Positions 1 through 11,326 of a stretch of DNA of 64,000 bases are shown here, piece by piece. The DNA lies in assembly GCA_036674765.1 (NCBI GenBank), contig JARVKI010000046.1, positions 269,590 to 333,589 of the forward strand. The letters are read 5' to 3'. A program made the position numbers and the translations under genes. The notes below the pieces were generated by a model. That model searched no databases and was not told the DNA's origin. It was given only the letters and a program-made list of their open reading frames with translations. The stretch is from Seiridium cupressi. Lineage: Eukaryota > Ascomycota > Sordariomycetes > Amphisphaeriales > Sporocadaceae. Position 1 is the stretch's first letter, and the number at the start of each line of letters is the position of its first letter.

Positions 1-239
1 AGGTACCTGGAATGAGCCATTGCGGCGGCGGTGCTAGTGGATCGCCTTTGAACCTGTTCCAGCAACTGCGCGCCTGGGTTGAGAATGGAACTGTGCCACA
101 ATCAACGCCAGTGACTGTGACCGACTTGGAAGGGGTGGTACAAAACCGCATAGTATGTCCCTACCCGCAAAAGAATCAGTTCGATTCGAGCTGTGGGAAC
201 ACCTCCAATGCGGACTGTTGGTCCTGTGTCAGCAAATGA
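1..239 (+). CDS. Tannase/feruloyl esterase family protein, C-terminal end (5' truncated by window)
   Basis: The window opens inside a reading frame that ends at the TGA at 237-239. The first visible residues, VPGMSHCGGG, match the motif that carries the catalytic histidine in the fungal tannase / feruloyl esterase B family. After it come the usual C-terminal features: an AWVENGTVPQS segment and a tail with several cysteines. Members are secreted serine esterases of about 500-580 residues that release ferulic or gallic acid from plant cell-wall esters or tannins. Only about 79 residues are visible here, so the nucleophile region, signal peptide and calcium site lie left of the window. The family call rests on this one motif plus the Cys-rich end, and tannase cannot be told from feruloyl esterase. 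Confidence 0.75.
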   Translation, partial: VPGMSHCGGGASGSPLNLFQQLRAWVENGTVPQSTPVTVTDLEGVVQNRIVCPYPQKNQFDSSCGNTSNADCWSCVSK

Positions 240-1031
240 CCAAGACTTTGAACCCTCATACGAGGACATCTTCAGAGCTCTGAGTTCTCTGAGGCGGCCT
301 GTACATGAATTCAGGGCCGTGCTTACCATACTCCCCGTGGGGGGTAGCAGTCCACTCCCACTTATGTTACCTACATCTACATTAATGCACCGTTCTCTAG
401 GGCTGCCTCCGAACCATCCAATACAATAAATAGCATCTGGCTTGAGAACACAAAACATGGTGCATTTTATTGTGCATACTCTCCTTTACGCCGACTCGTG
501 TAAACAGTGTAATAAATATACCTGAATGAATATTGTGTGAGCTGCTCCATAGCACAAGGAAGCAGAGCAGAAACTACGTATGCTTTGAAATGCTACCCTA
601 TTTCAGATTATGAGGATATTGCACCAGTCTTATATCTAGACTTGAAGCCTACGCCGAAATACAAGAAACTAAAACAAATAATTATGGAACCATTACCACT
701 GTCTAGAGTTGCACGTTCTTGACACTGCCCTTCCGCTAGCAGAGTTATAAGCTGTAGGGCACCATTTTGACTAACAGGGTGTTGTCGTATTGAGCGTATA
801 TTGGGTCTGCTGATCCTTTGTATCTGTCCCTGCGTATTGAGTCGGGAGACGGGGCTGTCGGTGGGGCACAAGCTCACATCCAGTTCACGAGATCGTCTCC
901 TACAGTCCAAACGAGCAGAGGTACTATAATCTCGACCCTAGGAATCAGAAGGATCCCGACCGATTCAACATCACTGTTTAGAATGCTTTTATCATTATAT
1001 ATTACTGCATCATTTTTGAATGTAACCATGT
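240..1031. other. Convergent intergenic region
   Basis: This is 3' flanking sequence between the esterase end (+) and the kelch gene end (-). Short open frames on both strands look like chance, and I see no repeat or RNA gene. Confidence 0.6.
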
Positions 1032-2917
1032 TTATGCCATCTCATGCACGTTTCGATGACTCTGTTGCCATTGTCCCTGCGACCAATGCCCGGTGTCTAA
1101 TTCACTCAGCCTCTCGTCAGTTGCCAGCATGGCTGCCTCTCTTCCTTGGCCAATCTCCTGAGGTGCTTTCTCCTGCCGATGAGGGTCATACAGGGGAGGT
1201 GGTGTTGGGTAGTAAGGGTGCCCACCACCCGCGACCTGTATTGGTGGCTGTACATCAACTGTCGAATTATTGTTCTTCCGACGTCGAAAGAACCAAGATA
1301 CCAGCCCCGCAAGTGCCAAAGCAGCTACTCCACCAACGATACCGCCGACTATCGCGCCAACGGGTGCGGACGAGCCTCCAGATGATGAGCTGTCCTCGGA
1401 ACTCGTACTAGTTGACGATCCAGAGCTAGTTGAGTTTTCCACAAACAGTGACATTACACTATCAGATGTCCAAGTCACATGGTCCTGGTTGCTAAAAATC
1501 TGTCAGCTCGTAGTCACAAGATCTAAACCCAAAGTAAAGCATACCCATCGCTGTACCACTTAGTGATCGCACTTGGCGACTCGTAAGCGGCAGCATTGGG
1601 ATCAAACGCACTATTCCAGCTCAAACTCGTCATGTCCAAAACGTTTATACCGTTCGTCCATGGGTCCGGATCTCGGTATCCTCCTATATAGTTCAGGTCT
1701 GGGTTTTTCCCACCCACCACAATCATCTGTCGGTTGCCGGCTATGATGCATTGCTGGGCAGTCCGTGGCCCACCCGTCGTCACATCCGCCTTGACCCATA
1801 CGAATCCAGGGATCGATAGGACGTAGACATCCTGAAAGCTTACCAGGTTCAAAGTATCGTAGCCACCAAAAAGGAATATCTCGTGAGTCCCGTTCGGGCC
1901 TTCGACATCGACAATGCAGGATTTACTCCGTGGGGTCGGGATATCTCCGGTGGCCTCCTGTGAGAACCAGGTCTTCGTTTCGATATCCCAGAACGTCAAG
2001 TTGCCAAGGCTGACTAAATTCGGCTCACTGGAGTTGTAGCCCTCTCGTCGTGAGATTTCACCACCAAGCGCCATAATCATGCCCTTGCCCGAGGTGCCAA
2101 ATGAGGGCAGACACGCAGCCGTTCCAGATATGTATGTCTCGTAGCTGTTCATGCCTGCCGTTGACTCGTTGGCCCAGACACCACTGGTCAGATTGTAGGT
2201 GAGCATTCCAGGCACTGGTACCGATAGGTCACCGGCGGCAAAGCTTTGGTCGGTCCAGACGGAGCCTATTCCACCAATGAAGAACCCCATGCCGTTGCAT
2301 TGCGTGGTGGCGGCATACGACGAACGTTTGAGCGACATGAAGACATCGGCATTGGCAGCTGGCTGTTTTGTCCACGACTCGCCATCAGCGGAAAACTTCC
2401 AAAGATCCCTCGTTTTGGACAAGTTCCCCCATGGCCCCTGTCCTCCCCACATGTACATCGACCCGCTCGTCTGATCGGTCCATAATGCTGAGTTATCGAA
2501 AACGGGTGCTGCTTTTGCTATAGATGTAATCGGCACAGTCTTGTTGGTCCATGCTACATCTAGAGGAATCGATAAGGTATCGTTCACTGTCGCAGACTAG
2601 TGTTAACACGTGGTCTAGAAACGAAGGGCCATAGGATCCCCAGAGGCACCAAATGCTTACTCTGCCTTGTTGCTTGCGACTCCGGCTTCCCATCGTGCAG
2701 TTCCGCAACTTCTCCTCCATCAATATAAAGACGCTTCCCAATGACGGCAACTAAACCGAATTACCTGGTTAGTGAAGCTCCTCAAGTCAGGATCGCTGTT
2801 TGACATACGAGCATGTCCCGTCCTTCTAATGTAATCAGATGACGAGTAAGTGTCGATGCCATTCGCTCCAATGCTCAAGGTGCTAAAAAGAAGCGCGATG
2901 CTGCGCCTTACAATCAT
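1032..2917 (-). CDS. Kelch-repeat single-pass membrane protein
   Basis: Four exons join in frame into 566 residues: 2917-2809, 2750-2661, 2586-1545 and 1491-1032. The introns are 58, 74 and 53 bp with GTATGT/GTAAGC/GTATGC donors; introns 1 and 3 carry CTAAC/CTGAC branch sites. The N-terminus is a hydrophobic signal sequence. The body is a kelch beta-propeller: repeated GG motifs, MYMWGGQG, EIFLFGGYD and MIVVGGKN, spaced by Trp-containing strands. A Ser-rich stalk follows, then one membrane segment (GAIVGGIVGG through LVSWFF, about residues 455-480), an RRRK stop-transfer and a Pro/Tyr-rich cytoplasmic tail. The architecture suggests a cell-surface adhesion or sensing protein; its ligand cannot be read from sequence. 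It lies next to another kelch-fold gene, the AA5 oxidase, but lacks that enzyme's copper ligands. Confidence 0.85.
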
Positions 2918-3757
2918 CGCGTCTCACTTGCACCGACAAAGGTAAAAATCTCCCCGATTGAAGAAATAAAAACGAAATGGGTATATACAAGGAGTAGTGG
3001 GTAAAACATGGTGATCCCCGGGAGCATGGTAAACTTTAAGGCAATTAAAGTAGGTAGATTGGGTCCATTGGATAGAGCCATGTATTTGGGGGCTGAAATG
3101 CAGATGCACCCCTAGTGAGATTCCGTGATCCATGTTTAGGACTTTGCGACCGCGATTGATCATCAGTTTAAACACATGGCTGCCCAATATACGCGGTATT
3201 GATCAAAGATTTTTCTCTGTAGGAGCCGTATCGGTGGTATACAATAATCTAATATGTTGATGTCTTTGTCGTTGATCAAGCGCGTCTTTTTCGCGTCCAC
3301 GAACTGGCAGGAACAGCCGTAGGGCAGAAGGGCGTGAATCGGCCGTTGCCGTATGGTGTAAGCGCGAGCATGGATCTCTGAGCCTATGTGATCTTACGGA
3401 TGCTCTAGGCCTGCCCAATCGCTGGGAGGTGGTGGGCAGAGTCAAGATTTGCCCCTTGCCCAATAAGGCCACATTTCCCAAAATGGACTGCCTGGGCTAC
3501 TCTAAAGCGAGATTGGCGTGAGAATAATTCTTCCGCCGGATTCTGGAGCTGGAAGTGCCTTAACCAATGAATTGAGACCAAATAACCTGAGCTGTGGTTT
3601 TGGCCATTTCAAAATTCATTCATCACGCACTTATTCAATGTGACGCGTACTAATATCATGTAACGTAGAATCTTTCCCACAGAAAATCCTTAGACTGCCG
3701 TATACGCTTAAGGGAAAAAGGCTTGAACCGTCTATAAAATACTCCACGTATCGCCGT
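2918..3757. other. Promoter of the kelch gene and 3' flank of the oxidase
   Basis: The two genes are in tandem on the minus strand. I see no supported gene here. The open frames at 2924-3187 and 3203-3481 have no recognisable domain or splice context. Confidence 0.5.
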
Positions 3758-6334
3758 TTATAATGTGATCTGTATCGTCTTGGCCACCGAAGGTACGCCC
3801 GTGCTCGATAGCGCGAACAGATAGTAGTAGCCGGGCAGTAAGATCCCGCTGTCCTGCTCAAGTGTGAAGCTGTACTGCGTGCCGCTCTGCGTCGTGGTGC
3901 TAATAGGGATTCGTCGCTGGTCCGAATTGATCGAGTGCGTGGAGCTACCGATACGGATCAAGGAGAACTTGACGCCGGCCGCAGATGAACTCATGGTGAC
4001 GCTGAGGTTTCCGCCAACCTTGCTGGATGTCGCGGACACCGAGCTTATGACGGGACGAGTGGCAGCCGTGTTGTCCGAGTTGTATAGGTACGGAGGAGTA
4101 AAGATCTGGCCATCCGCATGATCGACAGCCTTGTCGCAGGCGGCGTCGGAGGAGCCAGGGGCGCCGACGTAGCAGAGACCGCCTCCACCGCTGAATACGG
4201 TACCATCGGGCAGGAGGAGAGAGATGGAGTGGTAATTGCGAGCGACAGCGGCTAGGCCAAGTGTCTTCCAGGTCTTGGTGGTTGGATTGAACAGTTCAGC
4301 CGCGAGAGCGCCATCCGTGTCAGTGAAGACGTGTGCAGTCTTTTGTCCACCAGTCACGAGGACGGTTCCATCAGGCAAAACAACGCCATTGCCAAATGCA
4401 CGGGCATAAGCCATATCTGCCACTTCCTCGACGGTCGAGCCTTCGTTCGGTTCTCCAATCGTGGTGATATGCGAAGTCGTCCAGGCTGCACTGTCATCAT
4501 AATCAGATGCACCACCAGTCGTGAAGATCTTGCCAATGTCATACATGACGTTGATACCACACATGGCATCATCAGTGTCACGAGTAGCAGCAGCCACAAC
4601 CGATCCGTTCTCAGCAGTGCCGTACCAATGCTGCACTCGGGACGGCCCGGCTTGAAAGACGGATCCGTTCTTCCAGCCATAGAGCCAACCGTGGTTATCC
4701 TCTCTCCAGATACCTATGGTCGCCAAGTTAGCTGTTAGGAGTTCAAAAGAATTCAGTCAAAAAAGTGCTGAGCTTACCCTCATGATCATCGGTAAGCATC
4801 ACACTGACATCAGCGCCACTGAGGAGCGTCCAGGTGTTGGTTGCAGGATCGTAGATTTCACCGGTTTTGCCTTTAACATCATGTTAGTAAATACAAAATA
4901 TCCGATATGGGTAGAGTGTGCTTGGTGGAGATTCAATTGAAAGCCAAGACGTTACTCGGCTGACGACTCACCTCCTTCGCCACCCGAATACGAACCACCG
5001 ATAGTAAATACCTTGCCATTTGACAACGTTGCGGAAGTCTGGTAACCACGCGGAATGTTCATGTCGGGGCCTCGAGTAAATGCATTCGTCGCAGGATCAT
5101 AGATGCTGGTCTTTTCGGCATCAGAACCACCAGAAATGATGATCTTACCATCCTGCAGCTGACTAATGCCAGGGCAGAACATGTCGTGATCAGTGTTTGA
5201 TATCTGACGCTGAGAGATTTCTCCGGTCTTCCAGTTGTAGTCGGCGAACTGTGTATATCCTCCGGCGCCTCCAAATGTGGTGGCACCCCATGAGGAGAAG
5301 ACTAGCATTCTGCTCGTGTCAGGGGCTACTGGCACAATATACGCGGCAACTGGGATAATGGGGAAGCGGATCAAGTCAGACCATGAACCGAGAGCAGACG
5401 GCGTGGCGGCAACGTCCTTTTTAATCGCAGTGAACTGTTTGTTCATGGCCCAGATTAGCATCACAGTTGTATCCTTGACTATGATAAACTCAGGTTAGTG
5501 ATTTCTGGTTTGGGGGCTTCGACTCTAGTATACGAAAGAACCCCCCCCCCCCCCCCTAAAAAACAGCATTGCATGCAAGAAGAAATGCTATAAAAGCCAA
5601 GAATTACTCGGGGACTGACTCACTGTGGCAAATCTTTCCATTCTTATCGTATACAGCCTGCGTGCATCCGCTCGTTGTGTCGCAAAGCGCTGCGCAAGCA
5701 TCTACCGTTGCGATATTATCAACTATTTGAGCGCTGGCTCCCTGTATATCACTGTCTGGACAGACACTATACGTCCCAGCGGTCCCAGTATAGCTCGTGG
5801 CTGTGAGGGTCGAGGTTAGCAGTCGCACGCTATAATCCATCAAAATGGGCGCGCATACAGGTGAAAGGACATTTCGCAATGATTGTGCCCTCAGCAAGGG
5901 TGTTGTTGATGTAGACGACATTGAACTGGGTATTGGCAACCCACGTCAAGGTCGCAGTGGTGTCTTTGATGTGACAGATTTGGCCAGTGGTATCATAGAC
6001 GGCCTTGGTGCAAGTTGTAGTTGCACTACACTGTGAATCGGTAGGTCAGCATTCTGCTTCGTGGTCATCGTTATATGATATCGAGTGGTAAGGAGAACAA
6101 ATGAGAATTTCAGTAGGATGGCAAACTTACCAGTTGGGCACAGTCATCTGTAGAAGCAATGTTCGCCGTGATAACTGAGCTGGTTCCCTGGAGATCGGTA
6201 CCAGCACATATGGCGTATCTGGCACCATCACTGTCGGTATAGTAAGTAACAGCTGTGGGACAGTCGGTAAGTGCGGCGACCATGCGTAGGTTGAGGGTCA
6301 AGGCCAACGCCTTGAACAACCGAGAGGTAAGCAT
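3758..6334 (-). CDS. Secreted copper radical oxidase (AA5, galactose-oxidase fold) with two N-terminal PAN-like domains
   Basis: Six exons (6334-6131, 6030-5859, 5800-5624, 5478-4972, 4870-4778, 4713-3758) join in frame to 702 residues. A signal peptide is followed by two tandem Cys-rich PAN/apple-like modules with near-parallel motifs (CTKAVYD...ICHIKD, then CTQAVYD...ICHIKD). Next come a kelch propeller and the C-terminal Ig-like domain (PPYLYN...GYYYLFALS). All galactose-oxidase ligands are present: Cys286 (HDMFCPG) and Tyr330 (PRGYQ), 44 residues apart exactly as Cys228/Tyr272; axial Tyr545/His546 (RNYHS); and His644 (THSIN). The position matching Trp290 is Tyr348 (GGSYSG). The enzyme should oxidise primary alcohols or sugars to aldehydes, making H2O2 outside the cell. 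PAN modules replace the usual carbohydrate-binding module. The fourth intron (145 bp) contains a run of 16 G on the coding strand. Confidence 0.92.
5541..5556. repeat. Homopolymer C16 (G16 on the coding strand) inside an intron
   Basis: Sixteen consecutive C lie within intron 4 of the AA5 oxidase (5479-5623). The true length is uncertain in any assembly, but splice sites and frame are unaffected. Confidence 0.95.
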
Positions 6335-7702
6335 TGCGACGGCGGGGACTAGGGTTTCTCACTAGATGTATCAAGCGAGATCCCCCAAGCTAATGAATGA
6401 CACTGCTATCACTCTTGATAGCCAGAGAAACGGGCGAAGGAAGAAGCGAATGGAAAACTGGAATACCTCAACATTACACAACTCGGTCATGGTGACCGCC
6501 GCGTCGACTCCTTCATAGACCAACGCGCTCGGCTTCGCAAAATCCTGCCCAGCAACACCTTTGCTATATGCTGCGATCAATATAGTCTTGGAAAGACGTT
6601 ACCGTGCCTTGGAAACAACCGTCGAGGGGCTACGCGAGTTCCTGTTCGGTCAAATATGACCGCTGCACAAGCGGATGATCTAAACTAGAGTCAAGAGTCT
6701 ACGAACTATTTTGAGAGCCATGATTACACGAGACGTCGAGTCAGGGATCCTGATCGTTCGGAGCAAACCGAGGATCCCTGTCGTTCGAGTCTTTTGACCT
6801 GGGCTCGTGGGGGCACGAGTTTGAAAGGGCGGCGACTCAGCGAACTTTTGGGAACATGTGACGACCACGAGCAAGGTATGTCGTCGCCTAGACCACGTCT
6901 TGCCGGGTTCCCGATGACGGATTAGATGCAATCATGGTGTATAAGTGGACCTGATACGGGCCCTGTCTCTTGACTAAGCCGGTTGCATTGACGCATTGAG
7001 TGTGGAGGCAGAAGCTCTTCACGTCGTGCCAAGGCAGACCCGGGCGATGGGCCGGAAGAGCGAAGTGTGAACGCATGTTCGGCAACAGCAATTTTCAGCA
7101 CGCGATAAGGTTACATAGTAAGGTTAAATCACCCGAGCCCTCGGGATTGCATTATCTGGCGTTTCACCGCATCGCCAGGGACAAGCCAATCGGTGCCCTG
7201 CCTGGGATTGCAGTAGCTCCCTAAATTTGGACTGGCATGTCTTAGCGCACCGGCAACCCTCACGATCGGGAAGGTCGGTGGCCTGTAATCGCGATGGACC
7301 ACAGATGCTTACGCGTGCCATCAGTCTGCAGAACATATCGGTTAAGCAAGACGACCTTGAATGGGAACGAGTCGCTGGGTGTAATGGAGTATCGGTCCGC
7401 TCGCCAGGGGTCGTCGTGCATCTGACCGAAGAGACTATTGAAAAACAAATAAGTGCCTTCCTGCAGAGGCAAGGGCGCAGACCTGAAGTGAGCAACGCCA
7501 CATGTTTACCATTTCACGATGCGCACGGAAGAGGGTGATAACGGCAAGTGGCGGTAAGTTCGTGGAGAGAAATGCCTCTGAGACCTTGGTTTGGGTTTCG
7601 CGCTGCACTACAGACGAGCCCAGTCGATATCCACTGGCATCCTCGCCGAAGATCATAGTATCCAGTGGGGGTATGAAGCGGATCCTACTCAATTGATTGA
7701 AC
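6335..7702. other. Upstream region of the oxidase; possible decayed coding remnant at about 6890-7700 (-)
   Basis: The first part should hold the oxidase promoter. On the minus strand between about 7700 and 7260 are protein-like stretches in different frames, for example RIRFIPPLDTMIFGEDASG (about 7680-7620) and TYLFFNSLFGQMHDDPWRA (about 7460-7400). They are separated by frame changes and no intron joins them cleanly. This may be the relic of a gene I do not recognise, or chance. An imperfect direct repeat around GGATCC and CGTTCG occurs at about 6743-6800. Confidence 0.3.
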
Positions 7703-8685
7703 TCATAAGGTTGCCTTTCGTCTAACCTGGGTGCCCAAGTGTCTCGCAAGGAAGTCCACTTGTTTAGCCATCAATGCTTCAAAACCACTCCCACCAAGTA
7801 AATCCATATGCCCCTTATTGGGGACTAGAATATACTCTTTTGGTCCCTTCAGTCCATCATACAACACCTTTCTGTTTCTCAGGCGGGGACATATAGTCCT
7901 GCATAGCAGTCACTATGAGCACAGGCGTCGGCTCAATGAGTGGGAGCAGCTCGTATGGTCTCCAAGTTGAGATGCGGTAGTGGCTCTGAAGCGTCGTTTC
8001 ATTCTTGTACGTTGGGACAAGTGCTGCAATCCGCTCTGCCACCAGGTACTCCCTGAGGCTAGTCCCAGCACCCCAGCCGTAGGGACAGGTGCCGTTCTTC
8101 TGCACGACGGGCACGTAGCGCGGTGCTTGACCAGCTAGCTGTGCTGCGCGGTCTTTCATGGCATCGGCTAGCATGTTCTGCAAATCGCGTTCGGGATACG
8201 AGAGATCCATCAATGGTGAAATGGCAATGACGCATTTGGCGCGCCTGTCCAGCGCCGCGGCGTTAAGCGCGACGATACCGTTGAACGAGAAGCCCCAGTA
8301 CGCAATGCGCGCTGGATCCACCTCGGGGCGGGAGGACAGGAACGTCAAAGCATCGTGGAAATCCGCGACGTGTTTGGAGGGGTCGATATCGCAGCGCGGC
8401 ATGCCATCACTTTCGCCCAACGTCCGTGGATCGTAGGCGAGCGCTGTAATGCCTGCGGACTGGAAATGCTCGGCCACTCTGGGAACAAGTGTCTCTTTCA
8501 CAAAGCTGAACTGAATTGTGGAGTGCGTGTAAGCCCTCACTGCACCAGAGCCAGAGCGGCTGACTTACTCCTGGGAGAAGAATGATTCCTGGGCCAGGAT
8601 CGGCCTCATTCGACGGATAGATGTGGGCACGCAACGTCAATCCATCGAGAGTGCGGAATGAGACTTTCTCGTACTTATTAGCCAT
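7703..8685 (-). CDS. Alpha/beta hydrolase with an apparent frameshift near the C-terminus
   Basis: Exon 1 is 8685-8569 and, after a 58-bp intron (8568-8511, GTAAGT...TTCAG), exon 2 continues from 8510. The protein shows the family's YDPRTLGESDG strand, the nucleophile-elbow region (IAYWGFSFNGIVAL; Gly-Phe-Ser-Phe-Asn, so a variant of GxSxG) and a catalytic Asp segment. It resembles cytosolic fungal hydrolases and peptidases of the DltD/xylan-esterase-like superfamily. The frame stops at 7857, just after PPEKQK. The next frame immediately continues the expected end (KVLYDGLKGPKEYILVPNKG followed by HMDLLGG, which holds the catalytic His) to a stop at 7703. The break, near 7875-7885 in CAGAAAGG, is either one extra base or two lost ones. 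Without the His end the product would be inactive. It may be a real pseudogene or a sequencing error. Confidence 0.75.
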
Positions 8686-9173
8686 GCAGATCGATCGTAT
8701 TGACTAATCGAGATCTCTTCGAACGTTTCGTGTTAGATAATAAAGCTAAAGAAAGTATTGTTTAGTTCATGACCCGCTAGTAGTTCGTTCGAACTTTAAG
8801 TATCGAGGCTGAGTGCGGCAAAGCCCCTGTTCGGATGCAGCAGCACGTGGCACATCTTGCACGCGTACAGCTGAGTGAGTTCAAACTGGCAAAACCGTAT
8901 CAGGGTGAAATAGAAACGAGATAAAAAACATCCCCACCAATACAAGCATGGTTATGAAGACAGGATGTATTTTATGGGCATACTGCATTTTTGGCATAGT
9001 AAAAGTTTGTTTATGCACTATAGAAAGAGCACTAGATACGTTAAAACGCCAGACCTAAAACCGATCGCATTTTCTTAAACAAATCCACAATACAATTTGC
9101 CAGCCCGAGATAACTAGTATGTAAGCATACGAGATGCTGAATCACATCGTGCCTAGAGATGGAGCGACAGACA
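8686..9173. other. Intergenic region
   Basis: This is the promoter of the hydrolase and the 3' flank of the Zn2Cys6 gene. No feature is visible. Confidence 0.6.
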
Positions 9174-11326
9174 CTAACCAAATATGGTCCGTAGATCAGA
9201 ATCCTCCATGACATCGATCCAATGGGTATAGTTGGACCCCGGACTATCATTATCGTATCCGTTCCAAATTGCTTTGACCAGATCTTTCGCAACTAGAACT
9301 GGGGCTGGCGGTAGGCTGTGCTCCAAAGCACTCAATCTTTCCATGACAAAGCGACGGGCATGGGTAACTTCGATGGACAACCTCGTGATGGTTAATTGTG
9401 GCTCATCTATAGCAGCGCCATCAACCGGAAGCGGCATGACTGGCTCGGTAGTCCTCGTGTTACCAGAGCTGTCAATAGATGCCGCTCTTGGGGGTAAGTG
9501 CGCTCGTTGTTGATGGACCAAAGTCTCCGCATCGAACCTGAGTCCAGTGCTAGCGGACAAATAAAGCAGTGGTTGAATGCACCGGGTTCCCGAGTGGACA
9601 GGAACTTTCCTCAGAGTGTTGACCAAGCGAAGACTTAGGGGTACGATCCAATTATCCCATGGTACGAACCCAGCAGAGCCGGTAGCATCCTCGGGTAGTC
9701 TTCTTGCTACCAGGTCCGGAAATGTCTGGTACAGCTGCACCAACGATGCAAGGCGATAGCCTTCGGCAACATCGATAAAGTGAGATGCAGGCGACATCCG
9801 ATCGCCCGTCTCCGATATCTCATGGGCTTGGTAATGTTCCAAGCCAAGGAGCTCTTCTTCAATTTCCTGCGCCTCTTTGATGTCTCTCAGTGCAGTCTCC
9901 AGATTTCGCATCGTGGCAATAGAGCCTTGTCTCAGATTTCGCCGGAATCTTCTACACAACCTGACTGCTTGAGTAAAGAGCCTTTGAGAGTTCGCTGACA
10001 CACCCGTCCAGGGATGTGGGACGATGGGGCGAGTCAACTCTTTGTTTTGGGGCTCTTTCAATTTTGGAATGCCCAAGTCATCCTTTTCATCGGAAACAAC
10101 AGCCACCAGCATGTTCCAGTATATAATGCTGTTATTGAAGAAGGATAGTATCTGTCGATCTTGAGCCGACAGGTTCTTGGAGTCTCGGTTGACACGCTTA
10201 AGAACCTTCTTCGCCTCTCTCAAGAAATGGCTCCCAATCTCCTTGGTATCAATCCAGCAGGCGGCGGTACCAATGCAGCACAGTGACAAGAGAAGTCCAA
10301 TAGGAAAAGTTCCTGGCGGTTGATCGTGGGATGCCTTGAGATCTCTCTGTATAGCAGCTATGGCAGACCTCAGATAAGAGACAGCAATCTGCTTCATGGC
10401 CGGCATCTGACTGCTCAGACAGGTGGCGCTCATGCTTTGAAGACAGTTCATGACCGCTTCGGAGCGAGTCCAGGTTTCGTATGCAAGCTTGCGATTCAAA
10501 TTGGCCTCAGAGTCAAAGCTTGACCACATGGAGCAGACGTTTCGAAACCATTCTTCCACGAGTAACGACGAGCGGTCTGTGATTGTGCGAGGGATTTGAG
10601 AAAAGATAGGTTGGTATTGCGGGCTGAAGGGCTGAGCACCTTGCCAGGGCAGTAAGGAAGTTGTGTCTCCGGGACTATTAAATAAGCATAGTGACTGGTC
10701 CACGTATTGGTAGCCATCCTTGGAGCTATCTGGCGGTGCAAAAGTGTCAGGCTGAGGGACATCCTGCCATATGTCCTGGAGCAGATCTTCTATGCCGTAG
10801 TTGTATTCCGGTAGAATGAGGTTGTCAAGCATAGGCGACATGGAGCTATCGGTGTCTCCCAGCAGTTTCTCGCTGCCATCAGATCCCAGTTGGCCTGTTG
10901 GCGGAGACTCAAATGTGGTCGATTTCTGCTCATCATGAGCGTCTGCGGCTTGCGTCTGCTTGGAGACGTCGTCGCCCGAGATGGTTTTGGAGGTAGCAGT
11001 CACCAGGTCCTTGAGATTAGCCGGTCCCCTGGCCTTGCCAGTGAGGCTCTTCTCATGCTTGGTCGACCATTTAAACGATTGAGCATAGCCCGGGCATTTC
11101 CGGTTGTTCTTCACACACATCAGACATTCCGGCTTTGTCTCATCGCATTTGAGCTTGGTGGGCGGTCAGCGTCAGGAGCAGTGTGGGCGGGCGGTGGTCA
11201 ACATACACGTCTGGACTTGCAATGGGGGCATCCATTGCGTGATCTTGATTTGGCCTTGGTATTGGGCTTGACGCGACCCGGCTGATGTTGTGGTTGAGTG
11301 CTGCCATTGTCATGAGGCTGTGACAT
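9174..11326 (-). CDS. Zn2Cys6 fungal-specific transcription factor
   Basis: Exons 11326-11207 and 11153-9174 are joined across a 53-bp intron (GTATGT...CAAG) to 699 residues. The intron cuts the zinc cluster between KSRR and LKCDE, a common position in this family. Spliced, the cluster reads Cys-X2-Cys-X6-Cys-X6-Cys-X2-Cys-X6-Cys (residues about 34-62: NGCPHCKSRR, then LKCDETKPECLMC). It is preceded by a basic Lys/Arg-rich arm. The long remainder is the helical regulatory region of the fungal TF (Fungal_trans_2-like) group, ending DSDLRTIFG. The start was chosen as the ATG at 11326, the first in frame with the cluster (MSQPHDNG). It diverges from the DUF3445 gene, which could be a target; this is inference from position only. 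Confidence 0.9.

Noticed and set aside
818..1411. 197-codon plus-strand frame
   Set aside because: Antisense to the well-supported last exon of the kelch membrane protein.
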